Shown piece after piece: positions 35,857 to 44,776 of a stretch of 64,000 nucleotides of DNA. The notes below the pieces were generated by a model. That model saw only the letters and a program-made list of their open reading frames with translations. It searched no databases and was not told where the DNA came from. Numbering within the stretch: position 1 is the first letter of the stretch; each line of letters opens with the position of its first letter. The stretch covers positions 124,001-188,000 of the forward strand of contig NZ_QGTL01000002.1 of NCBI RefSeq assembly GCF_003182135.1. Reading direction: 5' to 3'. Source of the stretch: Nocardia neocaledoniensis (GTDB lineage Bacteria > Actinomycetota > Actinomycetes > Mycobacteriales > Mycobacteriaceae). Both the position numbers and the translations under genes were made by a program.

Positions 35857-37002
35857 ATGCAGCGCACCATCTACTCCGAGGACCACGAGGCCTTCCGCGC
35901 CTCGGTCGCCGAATTCGTCAAGCGCTCGATCGAGCCGAACGCCGAGCGGTTCGCCGAGGAGCGCGCCATCGACCGCGAGACCTGGCTGGCGGCAGGCGAA
36001 CTCGGCTACCTCGGACTCGGCGTGCCGGAGGAGTTCGGCGGCAGCGACGCCGGCGACTACCGGTTCGCCGCGGTGCTCGGCGAGGAACTGGCCAAGGCGA
36101 GCGCGGCGCTGTCGTCCTCGTTCGGCATCCACTACGACGTGTGCGCGCCCTACCTGGTGGAGCTCACCACCGACGAGCAGAAGCGGCGCTGGCTACCCAA
36201 GTTCTGCACGGGCGAGATCGTCACCGCGATCGGCATGACCGAACCCTCTGGCGGCTCGGACCTGGCCGCGCTCAAGACCACCGCGGTCCGCGACGGCGAC
36301 GACTGGATCGTCAACGGCTCGAAGACGTTCATCACCAACGGTTTCAACGCCGATCTGGTGATCGTGGCCGCCCGCACCAGCCCGGAGAAGAAGGCCAAGG
36401 GCATCACCCTGTTCGCGGTCGAGAACGGCATGGAGGGTTTCACCCGCGGCCGCAAGCTCGACAAGGTGGGGCAGCCCGAATCCGACACCGCCGAGCTGTT
36501 CTTCGACAATGTCCGCGTCCCGGACGCCAACCGGATCGGTGAGGTCGACCGCGGCTTCATCGCGATGATGGAGCGCCTGCCGCAGGAGCGCATCGGCGCC
36601 GCGATCTCCAACACCGCCCACGCCGCGGCGATCCTAGAGGAGACCCTCGCCTACGCCAAGGAGCGCAAGGCCTTCGGTCAGCAGATCGGCAGCTTCCAGT
36701 ACAACAAGTTCCTCTTCGCCGAGCTCGTCACGAAACTCGAAGTGACGCAGGCGTTCGTCGATCAGGGCATCGCCGCGCACGCCGAGGGCAAGCTCTCCGC
36801 GGTGGACGCGGCCAAGGCCAAGTGGTGGTCGGCGCAGGTGCAGAACGAGATCCTCGACGCGTGCGTGCAGTTGCACGGCGGCTACGGCTACATGCGCGAG
36901 TACCGGGTGGCGCGGGCGTGGATGGACGCCAGGGTCACCAAGATCTGGGCGGGCTCGAACGAGATCATGAAGGAACTCATCGGGCGCGACCTCGGGCTCT
37001 GA
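35857..37002 (+). CDS. Acyl-CoA dehydrogenase (LCAD/IVD-type)
   Basis: 381 residues, standard ACAD length. FAD motifs are AIGMTEPSGGSDLAALKTTA and WIVNGSKTFITNG; RKAFGQQIGSFQ and the C-terminal YRVARAWMDARVTKIWAGSNEIMKELI are also typical. The usual MCAD catalytic Glu in the C-terminal EGT motif is replaced (WAGSNEI). A Glu pair at residues 261-262 (ILEETLAYAKERKAFG) is where the long-chain and isovaleryl types keep their base. It would oxidise an acyl-CoA to the 2-enoyl form. GGAAA site. Confidence 0.93.
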   Translation: MQRTIYSEDHEAFRASVAEFVKRSIEPNAERFAEERAIDRETWLAAGELGYLGLGVPEEFGGSDAGDYRFAAVLGEELAKASAALSSSFGIHYDVCAPYLVELTTDEQKRRWLPKFCTGEIVTAIGMTEPSGGSDLAALKTTAVRDGDDWIVNGSKTFITNGFNADLVIVAARTSPEKKAKGITLFAVENGMEGFTRGRKLDKVGQPESDTAELFFDNVRVPDANRIGEVDRGFIAMMERLPQERIGAAISNTAHAAAILEETLAYAKERKAFGQQIGSFQYNKFLFAELVTKLEVTQAFVDQGIAAHAEGKLSAVDAAKAKWWSAQVQNEILDACVQLHGGYGYMREYRVARAWMDARVTKIWAGSNEIMKELIGRDLGL

Positions 37003-37009
37003 AAGCAGT

Positions 37010-37045
37010 GCGTCGCGCCCGGCGAAAGACCACCGGGCGCGACGC
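37010..37045. terminator. Terminator between the acyl-CoA dehydrogenase and P450 genes
   Basis: 13-bp perfect stem GCGTCGCGCCCGG with its complement around a 10-base loop; it serves the two convergent operons. Confidence 0.75.
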
Positions 37046-37053
37046 GACGCCGG

Positions 37054-38274
37054 TCAGTTCAGGATGATCGGCAGCGCGGCCAGATCGTTCTGCGTCAGCA
37101 CCGGCAGGTTGCCGAGCTCGCTGTCGGGCACGGCCAGCCGCAGATTCGGGAAGCGGGCGAACAGCGCGGGCAGCGCGATCGCGGCCTCGAGCCGGGACAG
37201 GGCGGCGCCGGGGCAGATGTGCGGGCCGTACCCGAAGGCCAGGTGGCGGTTGGCGGTCGCGCGGGTCACGTCGAAGTCGTCGGCGGTGTCGCCGTGCACG
37301 GCGGTGTCGCGGCCGATGGCGCGGTAGGACATCACCACGCCGTCGCCCTTGGCGATCACGGTGTCGCCGACGGTGATGTCCTCGGTGGCGAAGCGCATCA
37401 GCAGGTGCGAGACCGGGCCGTCCCAGCGCAGCGACTCCTCGATCACCTGCTTCCACTCCACGTCCCCGGCAAGCACTTTCGCCAGCTGCTCCGGTTCGTT
37501 GAGCAGGGCGCGCACGGTGTTGACGATGAGGCTGACGGTGGTCTCGTGCCCAGCGGCGACGAGGGCCTTGATGTTGCCGATCGCCTCCTCCTCGGTGAGC
37601 GGCTCGCCGCCCTCGTCGGCGACGATGAACGCGGAGGTGAGATCGTCACCCGGGTTCGCGATCTTCTGGCGCACCTGCTCGGTGAAGTACACATCGAGCT
37701 CGCCGATCACGCGCAGGCGCTCGTCCTGCGGGGTCATCACCGAGAAGAACTTCTTGTACCAGTCGAGCAGTTGGGCGTGGTCCTCGCGGGCGACGCCCAT
37801 CAGGTCACCGACCACGCGCATCGGCAGCGGGTAGGCGAAGACCTCCTTGAGGTCGACCGGCGTGCCGTCGGCGCCCGCGGCCGCGAGGTCGTCGAGCAGT
37901 TCGAGGGTGAGCTGTTCGATCACCGGGCGCAGTTCCTCGAGCCGGCGCGGCGCGAGGGCCTGCGCGGTCTTGAGCCGCAGCCTGCGGTGCTCGACGCCGT
38001 CGACGTTGAACATCGAGCGGTCCACGTCGACCATGCCGATGAGCGGCCACTGGTTGGTGACCACCCCGTCGGTCCACGGCTTCCACGCGTGGATGTCCTT
38101 GACCAGGCGGGTGTCGGTGGTCAGCTGGCGTGCGACAGCGTGGTCGGTGACGGTCCAGGCGGTGACGCCGAGCAGGTCGATCTTGGTGATCGGGCCTTGG
38201 GCGCGGAGTCGGGCGGTCTCTCCGTCGAGGTCACCGACCATCGGGTCGATGGAGAAGGGGCATTGCGAACTCAC
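37054..38274 (-). CDS. Cytochrome P450 (conservon, CYP154-like)
   Basis: 406 residues. P450 motifs are complete: I-helix AGHETT (241-246), K-helix ESLR (Glu280, Arg283) and heme loop FGYGPHICPGAALSR with Cys354. Start region VSSQCPFSIDPM is typical of CYP154. It is the last gene of a conservon and overlaps the CYP157-like gene (GTGA). In Streptomyces the CYP157/CYP154 pair is linked to conservons. It would be a soluble monooxygenase needing a ferredoxin, which is not encoded here. Substrate unknown. Confidence 0.9.
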   Translation of the reverse strand: MSSQCPFSIDPMVGDLDGETARLRAQGPITKIDLLGVTAWTVTDHAVARQLTTDTRLVKDIHAWKPWTDGVVTNQWPLIGMVDVDRSMFNVDGVEHRRLRLKTAQALAPRRLEELRPVIEQLTLELLDDLAAAGADGTPVDLKEVFAYPLPMRVVGDLMGVAREDHAQLLDWYKKFFSVMTPQDERLRVIGELDVYFTEQVRQKIANPGDDLTSAFIVADEGGEPLTEEEAIGNIKALVAAGHETTVSLIVNTVRALLNEPEQLAKVLAGDVEWKQVIEESLRWDGPVSHLLMRFATEDITVGDTVIAKGDGVVMSYRAIGRDTAVHGDTADDFDVTRATANRHLAFGYGPHICPGAALSRLEAAIALPALFARFPNLRLAVPDSELGNLPVLTQNDLAALPIILN

Positions 38275-39524
38275 GAAGAACCTCCGACGGGTCGAACAGG
38301 TGTGAAACGAACGGGCAGTGCGGTCATGCCCCGAAGGAAAGCCGAAGGTCGCCGGGTGAGTTGGTCGGCGGGGACGGCCAGGTCGACATCGGGGAGCCGG
38401 TCGAGCAGCACCTCGATCCCGGTCCTGGCGATGATCTCGGCGATCTGCTGCGCCGGGAACGGGCAGCGGTATTCGCCGTAGCTGAACGCGAAATGGGCGT
38501 TGTTGCCGGTCGGTACGGTGTCGCCGTCGGTGAACGACTGCCGGATGTGCGGGTCCAGATTGGCGGCGGCCAGGCCGAGCAGCAGCATGTCGCCCGCCCG
38601 GATGGTCTGATCGGCCAGGCGGGTGTCGCGCGCGGCCCACCGACCCGCCAGGATCGAGGTCGGGCCCTCTTCCCAGAGGACCTCGCTCATGGCCTGACCG
38701 ACGCTGCGCCTGCCGCCGCCGAGCGCGGCCGCGAACCGGTCGTCGACGAGCATCAGCCGCATGGAGCTGCCGAGCCAGTCGGCGGTGGTGAGGTGACCCG
38801 CGGCGGTGATCGCCATCAGGTCGTTCATGTACTCCTCGTCGGTGAACGGTTCCGGGTCGGCCAGCATCAGCGACACCAGATCGCCTGCGGGCCTTGCCTT
38901 CTTGGCCGCTACGAGCCGTGCCATGTGTTCGGCGAAGCGCATGTGCCCGGCCTGGGCGTCGGCGCCGCCGTCGGCGAGCTGCTTCATCGTCAGCGCGAGG
39001 TCGGCGGCCTCGCTGTCGGGCAGGCCGAGGATGCGGCCGAGCGCGAGCACCGGCAGCGGCTCGGCGAACTCGGCGACCAGGTCGGCGCTGCCGCGTCCGC
39101 AGAACCGGTCGATCAGCCCGTCGGCGAGTTCCTCACAGGCACGGCGCAATTCGTAGTGGTCGACGGCGTCGAGCGCGGGCTCCACCATGGCCAGGTGCCT
39201 GCGGTGTTCGGCGCCGGCGGTGAAATAGATCGAGGGCATCGGCCTGCCGACCATCGGCAGCAGCGGCCAGTCCTCGGGCACCCGGCCCCACTGGTTCCAC
39301 AGCGACACATCGCGCGGGAACAGCAGCGGATCGCTGGTCACCTGGTGCAGTTCGCGGTAGCCGATGATCAGCCAGGCCGGGAACCCGCCGGGCAGTTCCA
39401 CCGCGACCACCGGGCCGTGGTCGCGACGCATCCTGCGGTAGACCTCGTGCGGTTCGATGTGGAACTCGGGACCGCTCAGCGGCACCGCGCCGGTGACCGG
39501 GCAGGCGCCGGTGGGTGTGCTCAT
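38271..39524 (-). CDS. Cytochrome P450 lacking the ExxR arginine (CYP157-like)
   Basis: 417 residues. The heme cysteine is present (FSYGEYRCPFPAQQIAE, Cys354) and the I-helix AAGHLTTADWL is recognisable. The K-helix motif is E281-V-L-W284: the normally invariant arginine is tryptophan. This is the same substitution described for the CYP157 family of Streptomyces conservons. It overlaps the GTPase gene by one base and the next P450 by four. Whether it is catalytic or a partner of the second P450 is open. Confidence 0.9.
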   Translation of the reverse strand: MSTPTGACPVTGAVPLSGPEFHIEPHEVYRRMRRDHGPVVAVELPGGFPAWLIIGYRELHQVTSDPLLFPRDVSLWNQWGRVPEDWPLLPMVGRPMPSIYFTAGAEHRRHLAMVEPALDAVDHYELRRACEELADGLIDRFCGRGSADLVAEFAEPLPVLALGRILGLPDSEAADLALTMKQLADGGADAQAGHMRFAEHMARLVAAKKARPAGDLVSLMLADPEPFTDEEYMNDLMAITAAGHLTTADWLGSSMRLMLVDDRFAAALGGGRRSVGQAMSEVLWEEGPTSILAGRWAARDTRLADQTIRAGDMLLLGLAAANLDPHIRQSFTDGDTVPTGNNAHFAFSYGEYRCPFPAQQIAEIIARTGIEVLLDRLPDVDLAVPADQLTRRPSAFLRGMTALPVRFTPVRPVGGSS

Positions 39525-40135
39525 CAGACGGTCTCCCCTTGCGGAACAGCGGAATACAGGTGTTCGACCAGCGCGATCAGCACCTGCTTGCTGGATTCGC
39601 GCGAGCGCGCGTCACACATCAGCAGCGGGACCGTGGGGTCGAGGTCGAGCGCGTCGCGCACCACCTCGGGGCCGTGTGAGTCGCCGAAGTCGTTGCAGGC
39701 CACCACGAACGGTGTGCCCTGGTGTTCGAGCCGGTCGATCGCGTACCAGGAGTCGCTGATCCGGCGCTGGTCCACCAGCACGATGGCACCCAGCGCGCCG
39801 GTGAACAGCCGGTCCCACAGGAACCAGAACCGCTGCTGCCCCGGCGCGCCGAACAGATACAGCACGTGCTCGTTGTCGAGGGTGATCCGGCCGAAGTCGA
39901 AAGCCACGGTGGTGGTGGACTTTCCGGGCACGGCCGTGGCGTCGTCGACACCCTCGGAGACATCGGTCATGGTGGCCTCGGTGTCCAGCGGCCTGATCTC
40001 GCTCACCGAACGCACCAGCGTCGTCTTGCCGACCCCGAATCCGCCGATGACCACGATCTTCAACCCGTGCATGGCCGTGCTGTGCAGCGGGGCCAGCGAC
40101 CGCTCGGGGGCGGTCTCAGAGCTTGCGAAGTCCAA
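39524..40135 (-). CDS. Conservon GTP-binding protein (CvnD-type)
   Basis: 203 residues, small-GTPase-like. P-loop GGFGVGKTTL, the switch sequence GAPGQQRFWFLWDRLF (in place of DxxG), and LVDQRRISDSWYAIDRLE. The start is a TTG giving LDFASSETAPER, which matches known CvnD N-termini and has an AAGGTG site; an ATG nine codons upstream is less likely. CvnD-type proteins work with CvnA-CvnC as a membrane-associated switch resembling GPCR signalling. Confidence 0.9.
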   Translation of the reverse strand: MDFASSETAPERSLAPLHSTAMHGLKIVVIGGFGVGKTTLVRSVSEIRPLDTEATMTDVSEGVDDATAVPGKSTTTVAFDFGRITLDNEHVLYLFGAPGQQRFWFLWDRLFTGALGAIVLVDQRRISDSWYAIDRLEHQGTPFVVACNDFGDSHGPEVVRDALDLDPTVPLLMCDARSRESSKQVLIALVEHLYSAVPQGETV

Positions 40136-40460
40136 CGAGCACCTTCTCGAGGGTGGAGGCATCCAGCGTCATCGCCGCGGACAGCGGCGGACGGATCGTG
40201 ATCTTGCCCGCGTGCAGCAGGTCGGCCAGCAGCACAGTGGCGACGCCCACCGGCAGCCGCAGCTCGGCCGCCACCTCGACGACCGCCGTGGGCGCGCGGC
40301 ACATCTCCAGGATCGCGACCTGCTCCGACGACATGCCCGCCGACGGCCCGGACTCGGTGACGATCAGGGTGACCAGGTCGAAATCCTCGGTGGCCGGGGC
40401 CCGTCCGCCGGTCAGCGTGTAGAACCGGTCGGGATCGTCGTCGCGGCCGGGCCTGTTCAA
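40116..40460 (-). CDS. DUF742 protein (CvnC-type)
   Basis: 114 residues with a conserved DUF742 core (FYTLTGGRAP.., SEQVAILEMCRAPTAVVEVAAELRLPVGVATVLLADLLHAG) resembling a winged helix. It starts at a TTG whose T begins the stop of the roadblock gene (TTGA). It ends in LEKVLVGLRKL and overlaps the GTPase gene by 20 bases. Adaptor protein of the conservon. Confidence 0.93.
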   Translation of the reverse strand: MNRPGRDDDPDRFYTLTGGRAPATEDFDLVTLIVTESGPSAGMSSEQVAILEMCRAPTAVVEVAAELRLPVGVATVLLADLLHAGKITIRPPLSAAMTLDASTLEKVLVGLRKL

Positions 40461-40867
40461 TTCGGCACTCCGCGTCGGGGATGGGCGGACATATGCTCGC
40501 CGAGCTGTTCGACCAGCTCGTGCATCGTGTGCCCGACCAGGCCGGCGTCGGCGTCCTCGGCGGCGACCACCGCCAGGTGCGCGCCGCGCCCCGCCTCGAC
40601 CACGAACAGGATGCCGCCGTAGAACTCGGTCATCGACTGGCGTACGCCGCCGCGCCCGTCACCGAACTCGACGGAGGCCCCGTGCGACAGGCTCTGGAAT
40701 CCGGCGGCGATCGCGGCGAGCTGGTCGGCGCGGTCGACGTCGAGTTCCGGTGTGTGGCAGATCTTCAGGCCGTCGCCGGAGAGCAGCAGGGCGTGGCGGG
40801 TGCGCGGGGTGCGGGCGAGCAGCTTCTCGAGCAGCCAGCCGAGGTTCGTCGAGGCGGTGGTGGTCAT
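40457..40867 (-). CDS. Roadblock/LC7 domain protein (CvnB-type)
   Basis: 136 residues; LGWLLEKLLARTPRTRHALLLSGDGLKI, ADQLAAIAAGFQSLSHGA and GILFVVEAGRGAHLAVVA are roadblock hallmarks. Such proteins often act as GTPase-activating or scaffold partners of the CvnD-type GTPase. It overlaps the kinase-like gene by four bases (ATGA). Confidence 0.94.
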   Translation of the reverse strand: MTTTASTNLGWLLEKLLARTPRTRHALLLSGDGLKICHTPELDVDRADQLAAIAAGFQSLSHGASVEFGDGRGGVRQSMTEFYGGILFVVEAGRGAHLAVVAAEDADAGLVGHTMHELVEQLGEHMSAHPRRGVPN

Positions 40868-42255
40868 CGGTCCTCCATGTGGTCGGGAGCGGGGGCGGCC
40901 GCGCGGCCCGGCGCCGACCGCTGGAACGCGCCGAGGGCGGCGGGCTTGGCCGGTGGGGTGTCGGCGACCGGCGTGCTCGCCAGGCCGTCGGGGTGGACTT
41001 TGGCCAGGGTGTCGCCCCTGCGTCGCTTGGGCAGCGCGGGTGAGGTGGACACCGTGGGCATGTCCGAGGTCCTGGCGTGTTGCGGACGCGGGGTCGGCGC
41101 GTCGAACTGGCTCAGCGAATCGAACTGCTCGAGCGTCGTGAGCTGGGGTTCGGTGGGTCGCGGTGTCGGTGCCTGCACCTGGGTGGTCCCCCGGCTGCGG
41201 CGCTCGGCGCGGGCGGTGAGCTCCCGCGGGATCACCACGACGACGGCGGTGCCGCCGATCGCCGACGGCCGGTAGGAGACGGTGAGCTCGTGCTTGCGGG
41301 CCAGGTGCCCGACGACCGCGAGGCCGAGCCGGGTGCCCGAGAGCGAGGTCAGGTCGCTGCCTTTGCCCTTGTGGTCGCGTCCGCTCACGGCCGCCTCGGC
41401 GCGGCGCAGCGCCGATTCGCTCATCACCAGGCCGCTGTCCTCGATCGTGATCACCACGCCCGCGGGCACTTCCGCGGCGTAGACGTGCACCTCGGTGGTG
41501 GGCGGGGAGAAGTTGCAGGCGTTGTCGAGGAGTTCGGCCAGCGCGTGCATGACGCCTTCGGCGGCGTGCCCGGCGACGCCGACCTCGGCCACCGCGCGCA
41601 GACGCACCCGCTGATAGCCGGCGACACGGCCCATCGCGCCACGCAGAATCGATTCCATCGCGATGGGTTTCGCCCAGCGGCGCCCGGTCCGCGCCCCGCT
41701 GAGAACCGCGATGCTGTCGGCGAGCCGACCGGTCTGGGCGGTGCGGTGGTCGATGTGGAGCAGGTCGGTGAGCACGCGCGGGTCGGCGTGCCGGTGCTCC
41801 ATCTCGCGCAGTTCGGCCAGCATGCTGGTGGTCATCGCCTGGATGCGACCGGCGGCGCCGGCGAAGGCGGCCAGCGCGGCGGCCCCGCGGCGACTGTTCT
41901 CCTGGGCTTCCCACGCGTAGTGGGTGGCGTGTTCCTCGGCCTGGGCGATCCGCTGACTCGCCTCGGCGATGGTCGCGGTGCGCTGTTCCTCGGCGCGGCG
42001 GGCGAGTTCCTGCGCGGCCCTTGCCTTCCCGCGCTGACGCAACGCGGCGAAGATCGCGGGACAGCCGACCAGGGCCAGCGTGAGCGCGGCGGCGAGCACC
42101 GGGATGCCGATGGCGGGTGGCGCGAAGAACGCGGTGACGCCCGCGATGGCGGCCACGGCGATGCCGGCTCCCAGTACCACGTAACCCGTGGTCGCGCCGG
42201 TGGCCTCCTCGCCCGTCGCCGCCTGCGCCATCGGCTCGACTTCCGCAGTACTCAC
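40864..42255 (-). CDS. Conservon sensor kinase-like protein (CvnA-type)
   Basis: 463 residues. Two closely spaced membrane helices (residues 24-68), a coiled region (ELARRAEEQRTATIAEASQRIAQAEEHA), then an ATPase domain (MHALAELLDNACNFSPPTTEVHV, DSGLVMSE, SGTRLGLAVVGHLARKHELTV) and a disordered Pro/Thr tail of about 120 residues. The kinase dimerisation helix is divergent and lacks a clear phosphohistidine motif, as in other CvnA proteins. First gene of the conservon; GTG start near a GGGGG stretch. Confidence 0.88.
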   Translation of the reverse strand: MSTAEVEPMAQAATGEEATGATTGYVVLGAGIAVAAIAGVTAFFAPPAIGIPVLAAALTLALVGCPAIFAALRQRGKARAAQELARRAEEQRTATIAEASQRIAQAEEHATHYAWEAQENSRRGAAALAAFAGAAGRIQAMTTSMLAELREMEHRHADPRVLTDLLHIDHRTAQTGRLADSIAVLSGARTGRRWAKPIAMESILRGAMGRVAGYQRVRLRAVAEVGVAGHAAEGVMHALAELLDNACNFSPPTTEVHVYAAEVPAGVVITIEDSGLVMSESALRRAEAAVSGRDHKGKGSDLTSLSGTRLGLAVVGHLARKHELTVSYRPSAIGGTAVVVVIPRELTARAERRSRGTTQVQAPTPRPTEPQLTTLEQFDSLSQFDAPTPRPQHARTSDMPTVSTSPALPKRRRGDTLAKVHPDGLASTPVADTPPAKPAALGAFQRSAPGRAAAPAPDHMEDR

Positions 42256-42331
42256 AGGCCCCCAACCACCAATCGTCAAACCAAACACGCAGCACGGCAG
42301 CCCGTTTCGATATCGATGGGAGCATAACGAG

Positions 42332-42364
42332 CCCTCGCCACGCCTGCCACTCGAGCGGCGAGGG
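42332..42364 (-). terminator. Hairpin between the SGNH gene and the conservon
   Basis: 8-bp arms CCCTCGCC and GGCGAGGG with a 17-base loop. It likely ends the upstream SGNH transcript before the conservon promoter. Confidence 0.5.
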
Positions 42365-42428
42365 TTCATCATCTGTTCGTATGCGATTCGTTACCGAATT
42401 GGCATGCGCGGCGAGCCCCCACCTGCGG

Positions 42429-43664
42429 TTATGCGGAAAGCGTCTCGCCTGTCACGCTCGCCATAGCGCCATAACCGGAGTTATTGGGGTGCAGGTGATC
42501 TCCGCTGTCGAAGGCGGGAGCCAACCGCGTGCCGTCGGCCGGATCCGCCATGGCGCGAGCCAGATCGACCACCGCGTCGAACGATCCCGCCGTCCGGATC
42601 CAGCTGTTCACCTCCTCGCGCACCCGGTCCTTCGCGGCCGAGTAATAGGGCGAGCCCGCGAACGGGAGCAGGGTGGCGCCGACGACGCGGATCCCGGCAG
42701 CGTGCGCCGCGTCGATCAGGTGCCGATATCCGGCGACGAGCTGTTCGGCCGAAACCTCCGGCGAGAAGACACCATCCGGACCGGTCGCTCCACCGAGCCC
42801 GATGTCGTTGATGCCGATCAGCACGACCACCGTGTCCACGCCGGGCTGCGTGAGGACATCGCGCCGGAAGCGGGTGAGCGCGCTGTCCCCGAGGACGGTC
42901 GAATCGGTGAGCAACCGGTTGCCACTGATCCCCGCGTTGACGACCGCGCCGGTTCTGCCCGCCGCGGCGAGGCGGCGCGCGAGGTGGTCGGGGTAGCGCT
43001 GGTCGGCGTCGACGTCGGAGCGATAGCCGTCGGTGATCGAGTCGCCGAACGCGACGACGACATCGCCGGTCCGATCGGTCTCGACCGCGTCGACACCGGT
43101 CAGGTAGTACCAGGACTGAGAGGTCTCGGTGAAGGCCGCGGCGGACGGATCGGCGGCGCGATCGCCCTGCGCGCGGTAGCTCGTCGCGGCGGCCTGGGCG
43201 TGCTGGGTGGCCGGGCCGGTGGGCCCGGCGAAGTACAGCGTCACGGTGACGGCCTCTCCCGCGCTGACGGGCAGGTCCACGGCGTCGCTGGAAACCTCGG
43301 CGCCCGGGGCGATCTCGAACGCTCCGGATCCCGCGAACGCGAGGTGACGTACCGAGTCCGCCACCACGGCCGCGCCGCCCGCGCTGCGGGCGAGGGTCGC
43401 GCCCGTGACGGCGAGGGGCGCCGCGCCGTACTGGTTGGACAGCCGGATCCGGACCGCGGGGCCGCCTTCGGACAGCCGCACCACCTGGCGGACGGTCTGG
43501 TCGGCGAACCCCGTCATCGACCAGTTCGGCATCACGGCCGTGGCCGGATGCTGGGCGGCGGCCGCCCACGCCCCTGACCATTCCCGCGTCGCGGCGGTGT
43601 CACCGCAGGCGACCAGGGCGAGGGCGGCGAGCAGGACGGCGGCCGCCCGGGCGAGCATCTTCAT
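42429..43664 (-). CDS. SGNH/GDSL-type hydrolase lipoprotein
   Basis: 411 residues. A lipobox ALVAC ends the signal peptide, so the enzyme is anchored to the membrane outside. The first 190 mature residues form a beta-sandwich-like region; the catalytic domain has FGDSITDG, VVNAGISGNRLL, VVVLIGINDIG and DHLHPN, blocks I, II, III and V. It is a rhamnogalacturonan acetylesterase/GDSL-like esterase of unknown substrate. It starts within the stop of the dehydrogenase gene (ATGA). Confidence 0.92.
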   Translation of the reverse strand: MKMLARAAAVLLAALALVACGDTAATREWSGAWAAAAQHPATAVMPNWSMTGFADQTVRQVVRLSEGGPAVRIRLSNQYGAAPLAVTGATLARSAGGAAVVADSVRHLAFAGSGAFEIAPGAEVSSDAVDLPVSAGEAVTVTLYFAGPTGPATQHAQAAATSYRAQGDRAADPSAAAFTETSQSWYYLTGVDAVETDRTGDVVVAFGDSITDGYRSDVDADQRYPDHLARRLAAAGRTGAVVNAGISGNRLLTDSTVLGDSALTRFRRDVLTQPGVDTVVVLIGINDIGLGGATGPDGVFSPEVSAEQLVAGYRHLIDAAHAAGIRVVGATLLPFAGSPYYSAAKDRVREEVNSWIRTAGSFDAVVDLARAMADPADGTRLAPAFDSGDHLHPNNSGYGAMASVTGETLSA

Positions 43665-44659
43665 GCCAGGGTCCAGGACATGCCGAATCGGGCCAGGGCG
43701 TCGAGGAAATCGACCGGTTCGAACAGCTCGGCGGGCGACTGCGCGCCCGGCGTGCCCGCGCCTGCGACGATCCTGGCGGCGACCTCCACGGCCAGCTGGG
43801 CGCTGTTGCGGTAGGCGTCGGGTCCGCTGCCGATGCCGCGCAGGAGCTGTCCGTCGTGGCGGATGTCGACGACCATCGAGTAGGCGGCGGGCGCCGACGG
43901 CGTCTCCGGTGCGGCGGCCAGGTCGGCCTCCGTGATGGTGCCGATGACCTCGAAGATCGATTCGGCCAGTACGCCTTCCACCGAGGCCGCCCTCGTGTGC
44001 CGCGGAATCGTCACCACCGAGGGCTGCGGGAACTTGCGCACGGCGATGGGTTCGGTCGCGTCGGGCAACAGGAATTCACCGCGGCGCGGAGTCGGGCCGG
44101 TCTGGAAGCGATCCTCCGACCAGGACAACCCGCCACCGGCGAACACATCGAGATTGCGGAGCACGGTACGCATGCTGCCGCGCGAGCCTTCCCCGCCGGG
44201 CAGTGCCACATGACTGAGGACGATCTCGTCGGCGCCGCCGAGCCGCGCCGCGCCGACATGGGCGAGCAGGTCACCGAAGATGCCGGCCTCGGTGGTCGCG
44301 GTGGCGAGGGTGACGCCCGCTGCCTCGGCGAGCGGGCCGTACTCGTCGAACACCTTGCGCACGAAGAGCTGTTCGCCCGCGACATCCACATAGTGCGCGC
44401 CCGCCGCGATTGCGGCACGCAGCACTCCTTCGCCGGTGCCGGTGTAATCGGGCAGCGTGCTGATCACGGCGTCGACATCGCCGAAGGCGGCGACGAGGGC
44501 GGCGTGATCGTCGGCGGCGGCGACCCTGATCTCCGTGTCGAATCCGGCCAGGCGGGCGGCGTCGCGGCCGACCACCACCGTGTCGATGCCGCGCTCGCGC
44601 AGTTCCCGCACCGCGAATGTCCCGACGTGGCCGCTGGCTCCGTAGACGGCGATCTTCAT
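43661..44659 (-). CDS. Saccharopine dehydrogenase-like NAD(P)-binding protein
   Basis: 332 residues. The N-terminal Rossmann motif is VYGASGHVGTFAVREL; DAVISTLPDYTG, AGAHYVDVAGEQLFV and TEAGIFGDLLAH are of the trans-acting enoyl reductase/saccharopine dehydrogenase type. The reaction is unknown. It is divergent from an AraC regulator, and the intergenic region has a palindrome. GAGTGGGA site. Confidence 0.83.
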   Translation of the reverse strand: MKIAVYGASGHVGTFAVRELRERGIDTVVVGRDAARLAGFDTEIRVAAADDHAALVAAFGDVDAVISTLPDYTGTGEGVLRAAIAAGAHYVDVAGEQLFVRKVFDEYGPLAEAAGVTLATATTEAGIFGDLLAHVGAARLGGADEIVLSHVALPGGEGSRGSMRTVLRNLDVFAGGGLSWSEDRFQTGPTPRRGEFLLPDATEPIAVRKFPQPSVVTIPRHTRAASVEGVLAESIFEVIGTITEADLAAAPETPSAPAAYSMVVDIRHDGQLLRGIGSGPDAYRNSAQLAVEVAARIVAGAGTPGAQSPAELFEPVDFLDALARFGMSWTLA

Positions 44660-44776
44660 GTCCCACTCCTTGTTCGTCCTGGCTGATGTACTCAGCGTAG
44701 GAGCGATGTGGGAGACAGAAAATCATCCATAGTCTCAACTGGATATCCAATCGTCTGCATGGGTATGTTTACAGAT

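Noticed and set aside
40116..42325. Long reading of the roadblock gene upstream through the kinase-like gene
   Set aside because: The extra sequence is the kinase-like gene in another frame; the ATG overlapping its stop is the real start.
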